NCBI GenBank assembly: GCA_002308995.1
Contig: DBWQ01000019.1
Span: 1 to 35,655, forward strand
From: Clostridiales bacterium UBA1234
Lineage (GTDB): Bacteria > Bacillota > Clostridia > TANB77 > UBA1234
DNA length: 35,655 nucleotides
Reading direction: 5' to 3'
Shown here: positions 1 to 8,254 of the stretch, piece after piece
How the letters are laid out: each line of letters opens with the position of its first letter
Position numbering within the stretch: the first letter of the stretch is position 1
Notes under the pieces: model-generated
What the model was told of the DNA's origin: nothing
What the model saw: only the letters and a program-made list of their open reading frames with translations
Database searches by the model: none
Program-made: the position numbers and the translations under genes

Positions 1-30
1 TTCTCTCTGATCTCTTCACTCACAGAAAAG

Positions 31-56
31 CCCCCTTGCGGAGATCCGCAAGGGGG
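31..56 (-). terminator. Rho-independent terminator of the 5S rRNA unit
   Basis: A GC-rich inverted repeat (left arm ccccc-ttgcgga, right arm tccgcaa-ggggg) is followed on the minus strand by a run of T residues (cttttctg). It lies about 15 bases beyond the 3' end of the 5S rRNA and ends that transcript. Confidence 0.85.
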
Positions 57-69
57 GTTCTGTATGATG

Positions 70-183
70 TTGGCGTTACCTATTTTCCCGGCCAGTCACC
101 CGGCAAGTATCGTCGGCGGAGATGTGCTTAACTTCTGTGTTCGGGATGGGAACAGGTGTGACCACATCGACATCTTCACCACG
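70..183 (-). rRNA. rrf: 5S ribosomal RNA, free-standing unit
   Basis: On the minus strand this stretch carries the hallmark 5S core: the loop B/C block with CCGAACACAGAAGTTAAGC, then the CCGCCGA and TGACTGG-type segments, for a length of about 114 nt. The ends are set by the short terminal helix (TGGTG near 181-177 pairing with CGCCA near 75-71), so either end may be off by a few bases. No 23S or 16S rRNA lies upstream, because gltX occupies that place. The gene has its own promoter (190-218) and terminator (31-56). It is therefore a 5S gene separate from an rRNA operon, unless an rRNA operon lies just outside the window in another arrangement. Confidence 0.93.
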
Positions 184-189
184 TTTTTT

Positions 190-218
190 ATTGTACTCTA
201 ATTTTGGCTTCGTGTCAA
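190..218 (-). promoter_or_regulatory. Sigma-A promoter of the 5S rRNA gene
   Basis: On the minus strand, -35 TTGACA (213-218) and -10 TACAAT (190-195) are separated by 17 bp. The predicted start is about seven bases further on, at the 5' end of the 5S. The promoter fits in the gap between the gltX stop codon (228) and the 5S gene. Confidence 0.85.
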
Positions 219-227
219 CAAAAACTT

Positions 228-1871
228 TTAGATTTTTGCAAATCTTTCCTCTATCCTAGCTTTTCCAAGGTTTTTAAGGATTTCGTACAAATCTGGAGTA
301 TTTCTTCTTCCAGTAAGAGCTACTCTAATGACCGTACTAATGTCACCTACATGCCCTTTAAATCCTTCCGGATTTGCCTTATATTCCTTGACTTCTCTGG
401 CAAAGCCAAATTTTTCGGCAACATCTTTCATTTTATTAAACCAAGTATCCTTATCATCATTTTCGTCGTATACTTTCATGTACTCATCTAAAATAGCTTT
501 AATCTCCGTTTTATCGGTAACCAACTGCCACTCATAAGTCACTTCATTTTCAAAGTATACCTCATCGTACAAATATGCCAAATTTTCTCTTAGTTCAGAC
601 CATTTGGCAATATCTTTTCTCACTTTATTGCCAGTTCTTTCGATATTTAAAATATTGATGGTAAAGTCTTTGTGCTTTTCCATTAAATCAGCCAAATCTT
701 TATCATACTCTTTTGCCCAAGCTAAGCCATCCTCAAATATCTTTTCGGCTGTAAACGTTGCAATCGTGTTTTTGGATACATCATTTAGTTTCACTAAATC
801 AAACAAAGCTCCACTGGAACTAATCTTATGAGGGTCAACTTTAAATTCTGACAAATCTGCATGTGGATTTTGTTTTCTCCAATTTTCAAAATTAGAATTT
901 AAGATGTTCATTAGGTAATCGATAACGGCCTCTTTAGGAATACCATTATCTTTATAATAGGAAGCAGATGCTTCTGGATCTTTTCTTTTACTAATTTTAC
1001 GCTTACTACCTTCGTCATCTTTCATAATGGTTGGTGTATGAATATACTGTGGCATTTGAAATCCTAATACTTCAAACAACTGTACATGAAGCGGAATTGA
1101 TGAAATCCATTCTTCCCCACGAATCACATGCGTAGTACGCATTAAATGATCATCTACCGCATGAGCAAAGTGGTAGGTTGGAAGGCCATCCGATTTGATT
1201 AACACAATATCTTGTACGTTTTCTGGGAACTCGATTTGCCCTCGAATCATATCTTTAAACTTGATTTTTTTGCTCATGCTACCAGGTGATTTTAAACGAA
1301 TGATGTAAGGGTCTCCTTTTTTCACTCTTTCAATCATTTGGCTTTCGCTTAAGTTTCTACATACAGCAAATTCGCCATAATAGCCAGGAACAATCTTTAA
1401 TTTTTCTTGACGTTCACGAATAGCATTTAGTTCCTCTGCCGTGCAAAAACATGGATAGGCTAGTCCCTTTTCAATCAGTGATTTAGCATAGCATTGATAA
1501 ATATCTTTTCTTTCACTTTGGATATAAGGACCATAATTACCTTTTTGCTCTGTCTCGGAGGTAGGACCTTCATCAAATTCGATATTAAATACTTTTAAGC
1601 CGTTGATAATTAAATTGATGCCATCGTCAACTTCTCTTTTACCATCGGTATCTTCAATTCTTAGGTAGCAAATGCCTCCCGTTTGGCTAGCAAGCCTTCT
1701 ATCTAAATTAGCACCAAAAAGAGAACCTACATGAATAAATCCAGTTGGGCTTGGCGCAAATCTAGTTACCATGGCGCCCTCAGGAAGATTTCTTGCAGGA
1801 TACATTTTTTCATAGTCTTCTGGTGTTTTGGTAATATTGGGAAATATTAAATCGGCTAATTCTTTACTCAT
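228..1871 (-). CDS. gltX: Glutamate--tRNA ligase
   Basis: This class I aminoacyl-tRNA synthetase charges tRNA(Glu) in the cytoplasm. The protein has 547 residues. The HIGH-type motif is HVGS at residues 47-50 within RFAPSPTGFIHVGS, and the KMSKS-type motif is KISKRKD at 292-298. Cysteines at 141, 143 and 171 (CFC...CR) match the zinc-binding insertion of GluRS. About 35 residues precede the catalytic domain, a modest N-terminal extension over the usual 470-490 aa family length. I chose the ATG at 1871 because AGAGGA lies 10 bases upstream. The in-frame GTG at 1880 would sit only two bases from that ribosome binding site. A promoter lies at 1913-1941. It is followed by the 5S unit, which has its own promoter. 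Confidence 0.96.
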   Translation of the reverse strand: MSKELADLIFPNITKTPEDYEKMYPARNLPEGAMVTRFAPSPTGFIHVGSLFGANLDRRLASQTGGICYLRIEDTDGKREVDDGINLIINGLKVFNIEFDEGPTSETEQKGNYGPYIQSERKDIYQCYAKSLIEKGLAYPCFCTAEELNAIRERQEKLKIVPGYYGEFAVCRNLSESQMIERVKKGDPYIIRLKSPGSMSKKIKFKDMIRGQIEFPENVQDIVLIKSDGLPTYHFAHAVDDHLMRTTHVIRGEEWISSIPLHVQLFEVLGFQMPQYIHTPTIMKDDEGSKRKISKRKDPEASASYYKDNGIPKEAVIDYLMNILNSNFENWRKQNPHADLSEFKVDPHKISSSGALFDLVKLNDVSKNTIATFTAEKIFEDGLAWAKEYDKDLADLMEKHKDFTINILNIERTGNKVRKDIAKWSELRENLAYLYDEVYFENEVTYEWQLVTDKTEIKAILDEYMKVYDENDDKDTWFNKMKDVAEKFGFAREVKEYKANPEGFKGHVGDISTVIRVALTGRRNTPDLYEILKNLGKARIEERFAKI

Positions 1872-1912
1872 TTTATACACATCCTCTTTGTTAATTTCGC
1901 ACTGCTTCTACC

Positions 1913-1941
1913 TTTATACCACATTTTATGCTATTTTTCAA
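1913..1941 (-). promoter_or_regulatory. Promoter of gltX
   Basis: Minus strand TTGAAA (1936-1941), 17-bp spacer, TATAAA (1913-1918). It lies between the terminator of the preceding cassette and the gltX ribosome binding site. Confidence 0.65.
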
Positions 1942-1956
1942 TAGTGAAATCTACAC

Positions 1957-1991
1957 AAAAGGCAGTTAACAAAAAATGTTAACTGCCTTTT
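1957..1991 (-). terminator. Terminator after the 2030-3077 cassette
   Basis: A perfect 14-bp inverted repeat (aaaaggcagttaac / gttaactgcctttt) with a 7-nt loop lies about 40 bases downstream of the 2030 stop codon. A-rich and T-rich flanks make it usable on both strands. Confidence 0.8.
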
Positions 1992-2029
1992 GAAGCAATG
2001 ACTGAAAAACCTGTGCCGAAAGCAAGTAT

Positions 2030-2704
2030 TTAGCTGTCTTTCGTCATGAAAAACCAAAGAATAGCTCTTGACTCATCTTGCAATTCGTATTTCAGCTGAA
2101 GTACCCTACCATGGCTAAGCGATACTTCATCAGCGCCTTCGATGGGACGATTGCACGCAAAAATCTTGATATGCGGAATGTGAGGCGGATACTTAACATC
2201 GTAAAGATAGTTCACCAGTACATTACGCACTTCTGGAAAAAGTTTTCTGCCATAGCTAGCCAAGAATTCCTCTAGTTTGCAAATGGCATCCTCTACTCTT
2301 TTTTCAATCATGATTTGCCTAGGTGCCTTGGGAATGTATACGCCTGCGATGGCTCCACTTATGTCAACAATGGCGAAATACTCATTTTTCTTAGCTCTAC
2401 CAATTCGAATGACTTCACCAGGTTGATCAAGCAGTACTTGTGCTAGGATGTCGTAATCGGAAACGACAACTTCGCAAGCACCTTCGGCAACATCCACAAT
2501 TCGTTTTGCTATGGTCTCAATTTGTTCATAGTCAGCGTATTTTGCCGTAAGAGGAGCAAGACGCTTCAGCTGAACTCTGATAATGGCATTAATCAGATCT
2601 GACTGAATATTGTCTTGCACAGCAAGCTCTTGCATCGTGGACTCCATTAATTCCTTTAAATAGTCCCGCTGACGCTGCTCGGGTGTTAAATATGTCATGT
2701 CCAT
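2030..2704 (-). CDS. Hypothetical protein (224 aa), second gene of a two-gene cassette
   Basis: I do not recognise this family. The protein is soluble, with no signal peptide or membrane segment. Its N-terminal half looks helical and charged (from LTPEQRQRDYLKELMES to about residue 75). A mixed region follows, with IVDISGAIAGVYIPKAPRQ near the middle, and the C-terminal third ends in ILWFFMTKDS. The ATG at 2704 is preferred because TAGGAG lies seven bases upstream; an in-frame extension to 2749 overlaps the preceding gene. It starts 13 bases after the end of the 119-aa gene, so the two are co-transcribed from 3163-3191. Codon use is richer in G and C than in gltX or the activase, which suggests an accessory gene. 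Function unknown. Confidence 0.8.
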   Translation of the reverse strand: MDMTYLTPEQRQRDYLKELMESTMQELAVQDNIQSDLINAIIRVQLKRLAPLTAKYADYEQIETIAKRIVDVAEGACEVVVSDYDILAQVLLDQPGEVIRIGRAKKNEYFAIVDISGAIAGVYIPKAPRQIMIEKRVEDAICKLEEFLASYGRKLFPEVRNVLVNYLYDVKYPPHIPHIKIFACNRPIEGADEVSLSHGRVLQLKYELQDESRAILWFFMTKDS

Positions 2705-2717
2705 AAAACATCTCCTA

Positions 2718-3077
2718 TTACTGTGCGTATGTTTCATCCCAAGAAACATTTAAGATGAGTAAAATCTCATCTTCCGTTTCCTGAAGATACCCCTTTCCCC
2801 ATGCATAGTACAGATTTCCTTTGAGATTAATGTACCCGCAGGAATCCGTTTCGAAATTGATTTCGCCTTTGTAGTCCCTATCGAACTCAACTTTTACTGG
2901 TTTGGGACCTGACTGATACTCACGTTCCATGAGAAATGTCTTGATGCCAGCAAGAAAATTATCTTCTAACCCTTTGATAGGGATAGAAGCAGTCTTTCCT
3001 TGTAAAGCATCTTCAACCAGTTTCTTCATGGCTTTCTTGTCGTCTACATCAAGGCTGCGAAAAATGCTATACTTCAT
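2718..3077 (-). CDS. Hypothetical protein (119 aa), first gene of a two-gene cassette
   Basis: This is an unrecognised small cytosolic protein. The N-terminal half is lysine-rich and helical (KKAMKKLVEDAL). The C-terminal half looks beta-rich, with alternating patterns (VKVEFDRDYKGEINF, GYINLKGNLYYAWGKGY) and an acidic end. An AGGAG lies six bases upstream of the ATG. The consensus promoter at 3163-3191, with a dyad element around it, drives this gene and the 224-aa gene that follows. Tight pairing (13-base gap) suggests the two products act together, but nothing in the sequence says how. Confidence 0.8.
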   Translation of the reverse strand: MKYSIFRSLDVDDKKAMKKLVEDALQGKTASIPIKGLEDNFLAGIKTFLMEREYQSGPKPVKVEFDRDYKGEINFETDSCGYINLKGNLYYAWGKGYLQETEDEILLILNVSWDETYAQ

Positions 3078-3141
3078 ACGCTGCTCCTTTAAAATTATTT
3101 TCTCCTAAGATGCTTGTTCTATGTTGCCTAAGGAGATAAAA

Positions 3142-3188
3142 ACAAGTTCCTAGATTAGGCACATTATATGCTCATTCTAGGAACTTGT
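3142..3188. promoter_or_regulatory. Dyad element flanking the -10 of the cassette promoter (possible operator)
   Basis: Perfect 12-bp inverted arms acaagttcctag (3142-3153) and ctaggaacttgt (3177-3188) are separated by 23 bp. One arm overlaps the -35 and spacer. The other lies just past the predicted start site. Only one arm would be in the RNA, so a DNA-level operator is more likely than a hairpin terminator. Confidence 0.6.
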
Positions 3189-3191
3189 CAA
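3163..3191 (-). promoter_or_regulatory. Consensus sigma-A promoter of the 119-aa/224-aa cassette
   Basis: Minus strand TTGACA (3186-3191), exactly 17 bp, then TATAAT (3163-3168): a full consensus match. The start site is expected near 3156, about 80 bases upstream of the first ATG. Confidence 0.88.
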
Positions 3192-3251
3192 CTTTTCCAT
3201 CATAAAAATAATTTGATAAAAACGTTATGTAAATTATGTTCACATGTTGTG

Positions 3252-6200
3252 TTAACGAATATCTGCCGTTTCTTTTTTACTTTTTAAATTATCCTTTGCC
3301 ACCGTCATCATAAGCTTTAATCGATTCGTTTGATTAGCTTCACTAGCACCTGGATCATAGTCCACTGGTACAATATTGGCTTCTGGATATTTTTCTCGAA
3401 TCTTTTTAATCATTCCTTTTCCAACAACATGGTTTGGAAGACACGCAAATGGCTGTACACATACCACATTTGGAATACCATGTTCAATGTATTCAATCAT
3501 TTCTGCTGTTAAGAACCAACCTTCACCAGTTTGATTGCCAAGAGATAGTACTTTATCCACTTTTTCAGAAAGCTCCCAAATTTCGATTGGAAGTAAATAT
3601 CCTTTTTTCGATTTGGAAAGTGCCTGCTTCGCATCTTTTTCAAAACGATTGATGACAACCAAGGCCATCTTAAAGATTTGTGCTTTGCTCTTGCTACTAC
3701 TAATTAATTTACTCCAAGTAATATTACCAGTGCAGTCATATTTCACAAATCCCATTAAATCTGGCATGGTTACTTCAGCACCTTCTGCTTCTAGCTTTTC
3801 AATAATATGATTATTGCCAAATGGATGATACTTAATTAAAATTTCACCTACGATACCCACGCGAGGCTTTTTCTCGTGCATGTTGACTTCAATTTTTTCA
3901 AAGTCTTCTACCATATCAAAAATACCACGTCTAAATTCTTTCATGGTGCCATTCATGATAATCTTTTTGGATTTTTCAAGCCATACTTGATAAAGTGATT
4001 CGCTATCGCCTTTGTGTACTTCATATGCCCTATTTTTAAGAAGAAGCTTTTGCAGTAAATCTCCATACACAACCGATTTTAAAAGCTTATCAGCCATCGG
4101 AAGTGTAATTTTAAATCCTGGCATTTTTTCCATTCCAGCAAAATTAAACGAGATAACTGGAACATTTGCAAAACCTGCATCGCGAAGGGCTTTACGAATA
4201 AAGGCAATATAGTTCGTCGCTCTACAACCACCACCTGTTTGTGACATGATGAGTGCTGTTTTATTAATATCGTATTCACCAGACTCTAGTGCCTCAATCA
4301 TTTGGCCTGTGGTTAAAATCGATGGATAGCATGCATCATTATTGACATATTTTAGACCCACTTCTACGGTATGCTCTGTACATTCACGAAGAAGTTTCAC
4401 GTGGTAGCCATATTTTTTAAGTACTTCTTGTAATAACTCAAAATGAATTGGAGCCATTTGTGGCACTAAAATGGTATAGTCATTTTTCATTCCTCTTTCA
4501 AATAAACGCTTATGAATCTCGTACTCTCCTGCATCTTCTGGCATAATTCTTTCACAAGTTTCACGTTTATTCATACTGGCAAGAAGCGAACGAATTCTAA
4601 TTCTTACTGCGCCCAAATTGTTCACTTCATCAATTTTGATAAGCGTATACATCTTTCCAAAGCTCTTTAAGATTTCTTCTACTTGATCTGTCGTAATGGC
4701 ATCCACGCCACAACCAAACGAGTTTAATTGCACAAGTTCTAACTTATCATTTTTACCTACATAATCTGCAGCTGCATAAAGACGTGCATGATACGTCCAT
4801 TGATCAACAACTCTTAGTGGTCGCTTTGGTTTTACTAAACCTGCCACACTATCTTCCGATAAAACACATAAACCAAGGCTTGTAATCATGGTGTCAATGC
4901 CATGATTAATTTCTGGATCTACATGGTATGGGCGTCCTGCAAGTACAATACCTCTTAAGTTGTTTTCTTCGATATACTTTATCGTTTCTCTCCCTTTTTC
5001 TAAAATATCTTTTTTACATTGTTGATATTCTTCTTCTGCCTTTTCTGCTGCTTCGATTAGTTCATTTTTGGTAAAATGATATTCTTCAAATTCTTTTAAT
5101 CCCATCATCGTTTTCGCTAAACGTTTGGCATCAAATGGTAAGAAACAGTTGATAAATTTAATCTTTTTTAATTCTTCCACATTATTCTTTAACACTTCAG
5201 GATATGAAATGACGATTGGACAGTTATAATGATTATCCGAATCTTGATATTCTTTTCTAGAGTATGGAACGCATGGATAAAAAATCGTTTGAACGCCACT
5301 ATCAATTAAGCTCATGATATGACCATGACTAAGCTTGGCAGGATAGCAAACCGATTCCGATGGCATCGATTCCATTCCTTTTTCGTATGTTTTACGATTA
5401 CTCTTTTCAGAAATGATAACTCTAAATCCTAAGTTTGTTAAGAACGTAAACCAGAATGGATAATCCTCGTACATATTTAAAACTCTTGGAATACCAATGG
5501 TTCCACGCGGTGCCTTATCTTCTTCTAAAGGCGTGTAATTAAAAATCCTTTGATATTTATACTTATATACGTTTGGTAAATCTTTGGCATCGTTTTCTCT
5601 CCCAGCGCCACGCTCACAACGATTACCAGACACAAATTTTTTCCCATTAGAGAATTGGTTAATCGTAAGCAAGCAATGGTTTTCACAACCATTACATCTT
5701 GTGTGAAGCACATTCACGGTTAAGTTTTCAAGTTCCGCTGGTTTAAACACTTTCGATACATATTTTTTATCTTTTAATGATTCATATTTTTCTTGTGCTA
5801 AAATGGCTGCACCATAGGCTCCCATAAGTCCTGCGATATCTGGTCTTACTACATTTTTACCCACAATTAGTTCAAAGGCACGAAGCACTGCATCATTATA
5901 GAATGTACCACCTTGCACAACAATATGGTCACCAAGTGTTTCGGTATCTCTTACTTTCATTACTTTTTGAATCGCATTTTTAATAACCGAATACGAAAGA
6001 CCTGCAGAAATATCGCCAACACTATAGCCTTCCTTTTGCGCTTGTTTAATTTTCGAATTCATAAACACCGTGCAACGAGATCCTAAATCTACCGGCTTTC
6101 TTGCCTTGATGGCTTCTTCCACAAATTCTGAAATGCTTAAATTCAAGCTCTTAGCAAACGTTTCAATAAATGAGCCACAGCCAGAAGAACACGCTTCATT

Positions 6201-7523
6201 TAGCATAATGTTATTAATGGCACCATCTTTGATGCTAATATATTTCATATCTTGTCCGCCAATATCCACAATACTTGTGACATTTGGCATAAACTTTTTA
6301 GCAGCCGTATAGTGGGCAATGGTTTCAATTTCATTTAACTCAATATTAATGGCTGCTTGAATTAACTTTTCACCATATCCTGTAACCCCTGAATACTTAA
6401 TGGTAGCTTTAGCAGGAAGATTTTTGTACATCTCTTGCATCATTCTAACCACACTTTGAAGTGGCTTACCTTCGTTGCTACCATAATCATCATATAGAAG
6501 CTTACCATCACTACTAATCAGCACAAGTTTGGTTGTAGTGGAACCAGCATCTATTCCCAAAAAGCAATCGCCCTTGAAATTTTTCAGATTTTTTCTAGGA
6601 AGCTTTGCCTCACTATGTCTTTTCTTAAACTCTTCATACTCTTTATCAATCGTAAACAATGGATTTAGAGGATTTGTCGTATCATCATGGGTATGTTTTA
6701 ACATCTCCAATTTTGCTCTTAATTTTTCTGGTGTAATTTCATGATAGTTAAAACTATCTAAGGCAGCACCTTTTGCCACAAACAAATGCGCATCCTCTGG
6801 TAAAATGATTTGATCATCAGTAAGCTTTAATGTTTCAATAAAACGTTTTCTAAGTTCTGATAAATAATTTAAAGGTCCACCTAAAAAAGCAACGTTACCA
6901 CGAATTGGTCTTCCACAAGCAAGACCACTAATTGTTTGGTTCACTACCGCTTGAAGCACCGATACTGCAATATCTTCTTTGGCAGCGCCTTCATTTAAAA
7001 GCGGCTGTATATCTGATTTTGCAAACACACCACAACGTGAAGCAATGGGATATATCGTATGAGAATTTTTGGCAAGTTCATTTAAGCCTTCCGTATCGGT
7101 ATCAAGTAAAAGTGCCATTTGGTCTAAAAATGCACCCGTTCCACCTGCGCAAGTACCATTCATACGTTGCTCAATGGATTTATCAAAATAAATAATCTTG
7201 GCATCTTCTCCGCCAAGTTCAATCACAACATCCGTTTTAGGAATATATTTTTCGACTGCTCTTTTGCAAGAAATAACCTCTTGAATAAATGGTAAATCTA
7301 GTGCTTTTGAAACAAACATTGCACCAGAACCTGTTAAGGCAATTTGAAAACTATTTTTTGGAAATTTTTCTATTAAGCTATATAAACAATTGCATACGGT
7401 ATTTTTGGTATCTGAAAAGTGTCTTTCATAAGATGTATGCACAATTTGGTATTTTTCATCCAATACTACCACTTTCACGGTAGTGGAACCTACGTCTAAG
7501 CCAATATGTAATGTATTACTCAT
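3252..7523 (-). CDS. Acyl-CoA dehydratase activase-type giant protein (BcrAD/BadFG ATPase plus DUF2229)
   Basis: The protein has 1423 residues. Two ASKHA/BadF-type ATPase domains are visible: the first phosphate loop is IGLDVGSTTVK near residue 7, the second GIDAGSTTTK near 323. A cysteine cluster (RCNGCENHC) follows near 605, then a DUF2229-type region with GRPYHVDPEINHG near 863 and further conserved cysteines. Relatives activate 2-hydroxyacyl-CoA or benzoyl-CoA dehydratases by ATP-driven electron transfer through a [4Fe-4S] cluster. Long forms with this layout are common in anaerobic Clostridia, and their substrate is generally not established. No dehydratase subunits are encoded nearby. 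The ATG follows a GAGGG-type ribosome binding site. A promoter lies at 7563-7591, and the gene appears monocistronic. Confidence 0.9.
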   Translation of the reverse strand: MSNTLHIGLDVGSTTVKVVVLDEKYQIVHTSYERHFSDTKNTVCNCLYSLIEKFPKNSFQIALTGSGAMFVSKALDLPFIQEVISCKRAVEKYIPKTDVVIELGGEDAKIIYFDKSIEQRMNGTCAGGTGAFLDQMALLLDTDTEGLNELAKNSHTIYPIASRCGVFAKSDIQPLLNEGAAKEDIAVSVLQAVVNQTISGLACGRPIRGNVAFLGGPLNYLSELRKRFIETLKLTDDQIILPEDAHLFVAKGAALDSFNYHEITPEKLRAKLEMLKHTHDDTTNPLNPLFTIDKEYEEFKKRHSEAKLPRKNLKNFKGDCFLGIDAGSTTTKLVLISSDGKLLYDDYGSNEGKPLQSVVRMMQEMYKNLPAKATIKYSGVTGYGEKLIQAAINIELNEIETIAHYTAAKKFMPNVTSIVDIGGQDMKYISIKDGAINNIMLNEACSSGCGSFIETFAKSLNLSISEFVEEAIKARKPVDLGSRCTVFMNSKIKQAQKEGYSVGDISAGLSYSVIKNAIQKVMKVRDTETLGDHIVVQGGTFYNDAVLRAFELIVGKNVVRPDIAGLMGAYGAAILAQEKYESLKDKKYVSKVFKPAELENLTVNVLHTRCNGCENHCLLTINQFSNGKKFVSGNRCERGAGRENDAKDLPNVYKYKYQRIFNYTPLEEDKAPRGTIGIPRVLNMYEDYPFWFTFLTNLGFRVIISEKSNRKTYEKGMESMPSESVCYPAKLSHGHIMSLIDSGVQTIFYPCVPYSRKEYQDSDNHYNCPIVISYPEVLKNNVEELKKIKFINCFLPFDAKRLAKTMMGLKEFEEYHFTKNELIEAAEKAEEEYQQCKKDILEKGRETIKYIEENNLRGIVLAGRPYHVDPEINHGIDTMITSLGLCVLSEDSVAGLVKPKRPLRVVDQWTYHARLYAAADYVGKNDKLELVQLNSFGCGVDAITTDQVEEILKSFGKMYTLIKIDEVNNLGAVRIRIRSLLASMNKRETCERIMPEDAGEYEIHKRLFERGMKNDYTILVPQMAPIHFELLQEVLKKYGYHVKLLRECTEHTVEVGLKYVNNDACYPSILTTGQMIEALESGEYDINKTALIMSQTGGGCRATNYIAFIRKALRDAGFANVPVISFNFAGMEKMPGFKITLPMADKLLKSVVYGDLLQKLLLKNRAYEVHKGDSESLYQVWLEKSKKIIMNGTMKEFRRGIFDMVEDFEKIEVNMHEKKPRVGIVGEILIKYHPFGNNHIIEKLEAEGAEVTMPDLMGFVKYDCTGNITWSKLISSSKSKAQIFKMALVVINRFEKDAKQALSKSKKGYLLPIEIWELSEKVDKVLSLGNQTGEGWFLTAEMIEYIEHGIPNVVCVQPFACLPNHVVGKGMIKKIREKYPEANIVPVDYDPGASEANQTNRLKLMMTVAKDNLKSKKETADIR

Positions 7524-7562
7524 TCTTATCCCTCTTTCATTTTTCCAGTGTAACTAAGGTTT

Positions 7563-7591
7563 ATTATAGCGAAAAGTGTCGAATAATGCAA
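7563..7591 (-). promoter_or_regulatory. Promoter of the activase gene
   Basis: Minus strand TTGCAT (7586-7591), 17 bp, TATAAT (7563-7568), about 40 bases upstream of the ATG at 7523. Confidence 0.6.
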
Positions 7592-7681
7592 GTATCAGAA
7601 ATTGTCAAATAATCGCATGTTAATCAATTCTGTCAAACCTGAAAATATGCTAATTATCGCTAAATCAATAGCCTCCTAAAA

Positions 7682-7779
7682 GGTCTGTCCCTTTTGGTCG
7701 CTAAGTGTGTTCTGAAAGCCTTGTGCGAGAGCTGTTTGAAAAACGAGTTGCGACCAAAATGGAGCGTCCCTCTTGGTCG
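7682..7779. repeat. Palindromic repeat cluster (REP/MITE-like)
   Basis: Three copies of a TTGGTCG motif lie in the otherwise gene-free stretch 7592-7782. They are gtcccttttggtcg (7687-7700), the inverted copy cgaccaaaa (7751-7759), and gtccctcttggtcg (7766-7779). The first and third are direct repeats differing at one base; the second is inverted relative to both. This looks like a REP- or MITE-type element. I see no other gene between 7524 and 7844. The small reading frames here are low complexity and lack ribosome binding sites. Confidence 0.5.
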
Positions 7780-7782
7780 GTC

Positions 7783-7811
7783 TTGACTTTTCGCTAACTT
7801 ATTTCTATAAT
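7783..7811 (+). promoter_or_regulatory. Promoter of the 124-aa plus-strand gene
   Basis: TTGACT (7783-7788), 17 bp, TATAAT (7806-7811). It begins four bases after the last repeat motif. Confidence 0.85.
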
Positions 7812-7844
7812 AGGAGTAATCATTTTTATTTTTGGAGGTTTCCC

Positions 7845-8219
7845 ATGGCACGTGATATTCGCTATCGGATTGACATGCCTTATGTTAACGATGATGGGAC
7901 GATTGAGGTCATTGATACTGATTTCATTTCGGACTATCCGTTTACATGGCAGTACAGGCTCTATGAGACGTTCGAGGAAAATATGAAACGTCTTTTGAGC
8001 ATCTTGTATTCGGTGTATCCCGAAAATTTCGAGCTCACCCCTAGGTTCCAGCGGTACGTGGATGACAGAGTGAAGCTGTTTGACAAGGTTTCTGATTACC
8101 GCACAGTGGTGGAGGAAATCAACTCTTCTAAGCTTCCGCCGCACGAGAAAAAAGAGGCCATTCGCAAGATTGACCAAGTTTTGAACATTCTCTACCCTTA
8201 CAAGCCGGATAAAGCATAA
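7845..8219 (+). CDS. Hypothetical protein (124 aa), plus-strand singleton
   Basis: This is an unrecognised soluble protein with many aromatic and charged residues (MARDIRYRIDMPYVNDDG at the N-terminus, a helical C-terminal half ending DQVLNILYPYKPDKA). The start is fixed by GGAGGT five bases before the ATG; the longer in-frame ORF from 7773 would begin upstream of the -10. It is the only protein gene on the plus strand in this window. It has its own promoter and a strong terminator, and clearly more G and C than the flanking genes. That independence suggests a mobile or accessory gene, but no function can be assigned. Confidence 0.78.
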   Translation: MARDIRYRIDMPYVNDDGTIEVIDTDFISDYPFTWQYRLYETFEENMKRLLSILYSVYPENFELTPRFQRYVDDRVKLFDKVSDYRTVVEEINSSKLPPHEKKEAIRKIDQVLNILYPYKPDKA

Positions 8220-8253
8220 AACTCCGCCGAGATTTTTTTCTCGGCGGAGTTTT
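8218..8253. terminator. Bidirectional terminator between convergent genes
   Basis: A 15-bp stem (aactccgccgaga / tctcggcggagtt) has a poly-T loop, with A-rich and T-rich flanks. It lies at the stop codon of the plus-strand gene and just downstream of the minus-strand gene ending at 8255. Confidence 0.88.
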
Positions 8254-8254
8254 G

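Noticed and set aside
7660..7851. 63-aa minus-strand ORF across the repeat cluster
   Set aside because: It has no ribosome binding site, is made of the repeat motifs, and runs across the promoter of the plus-strand gene.
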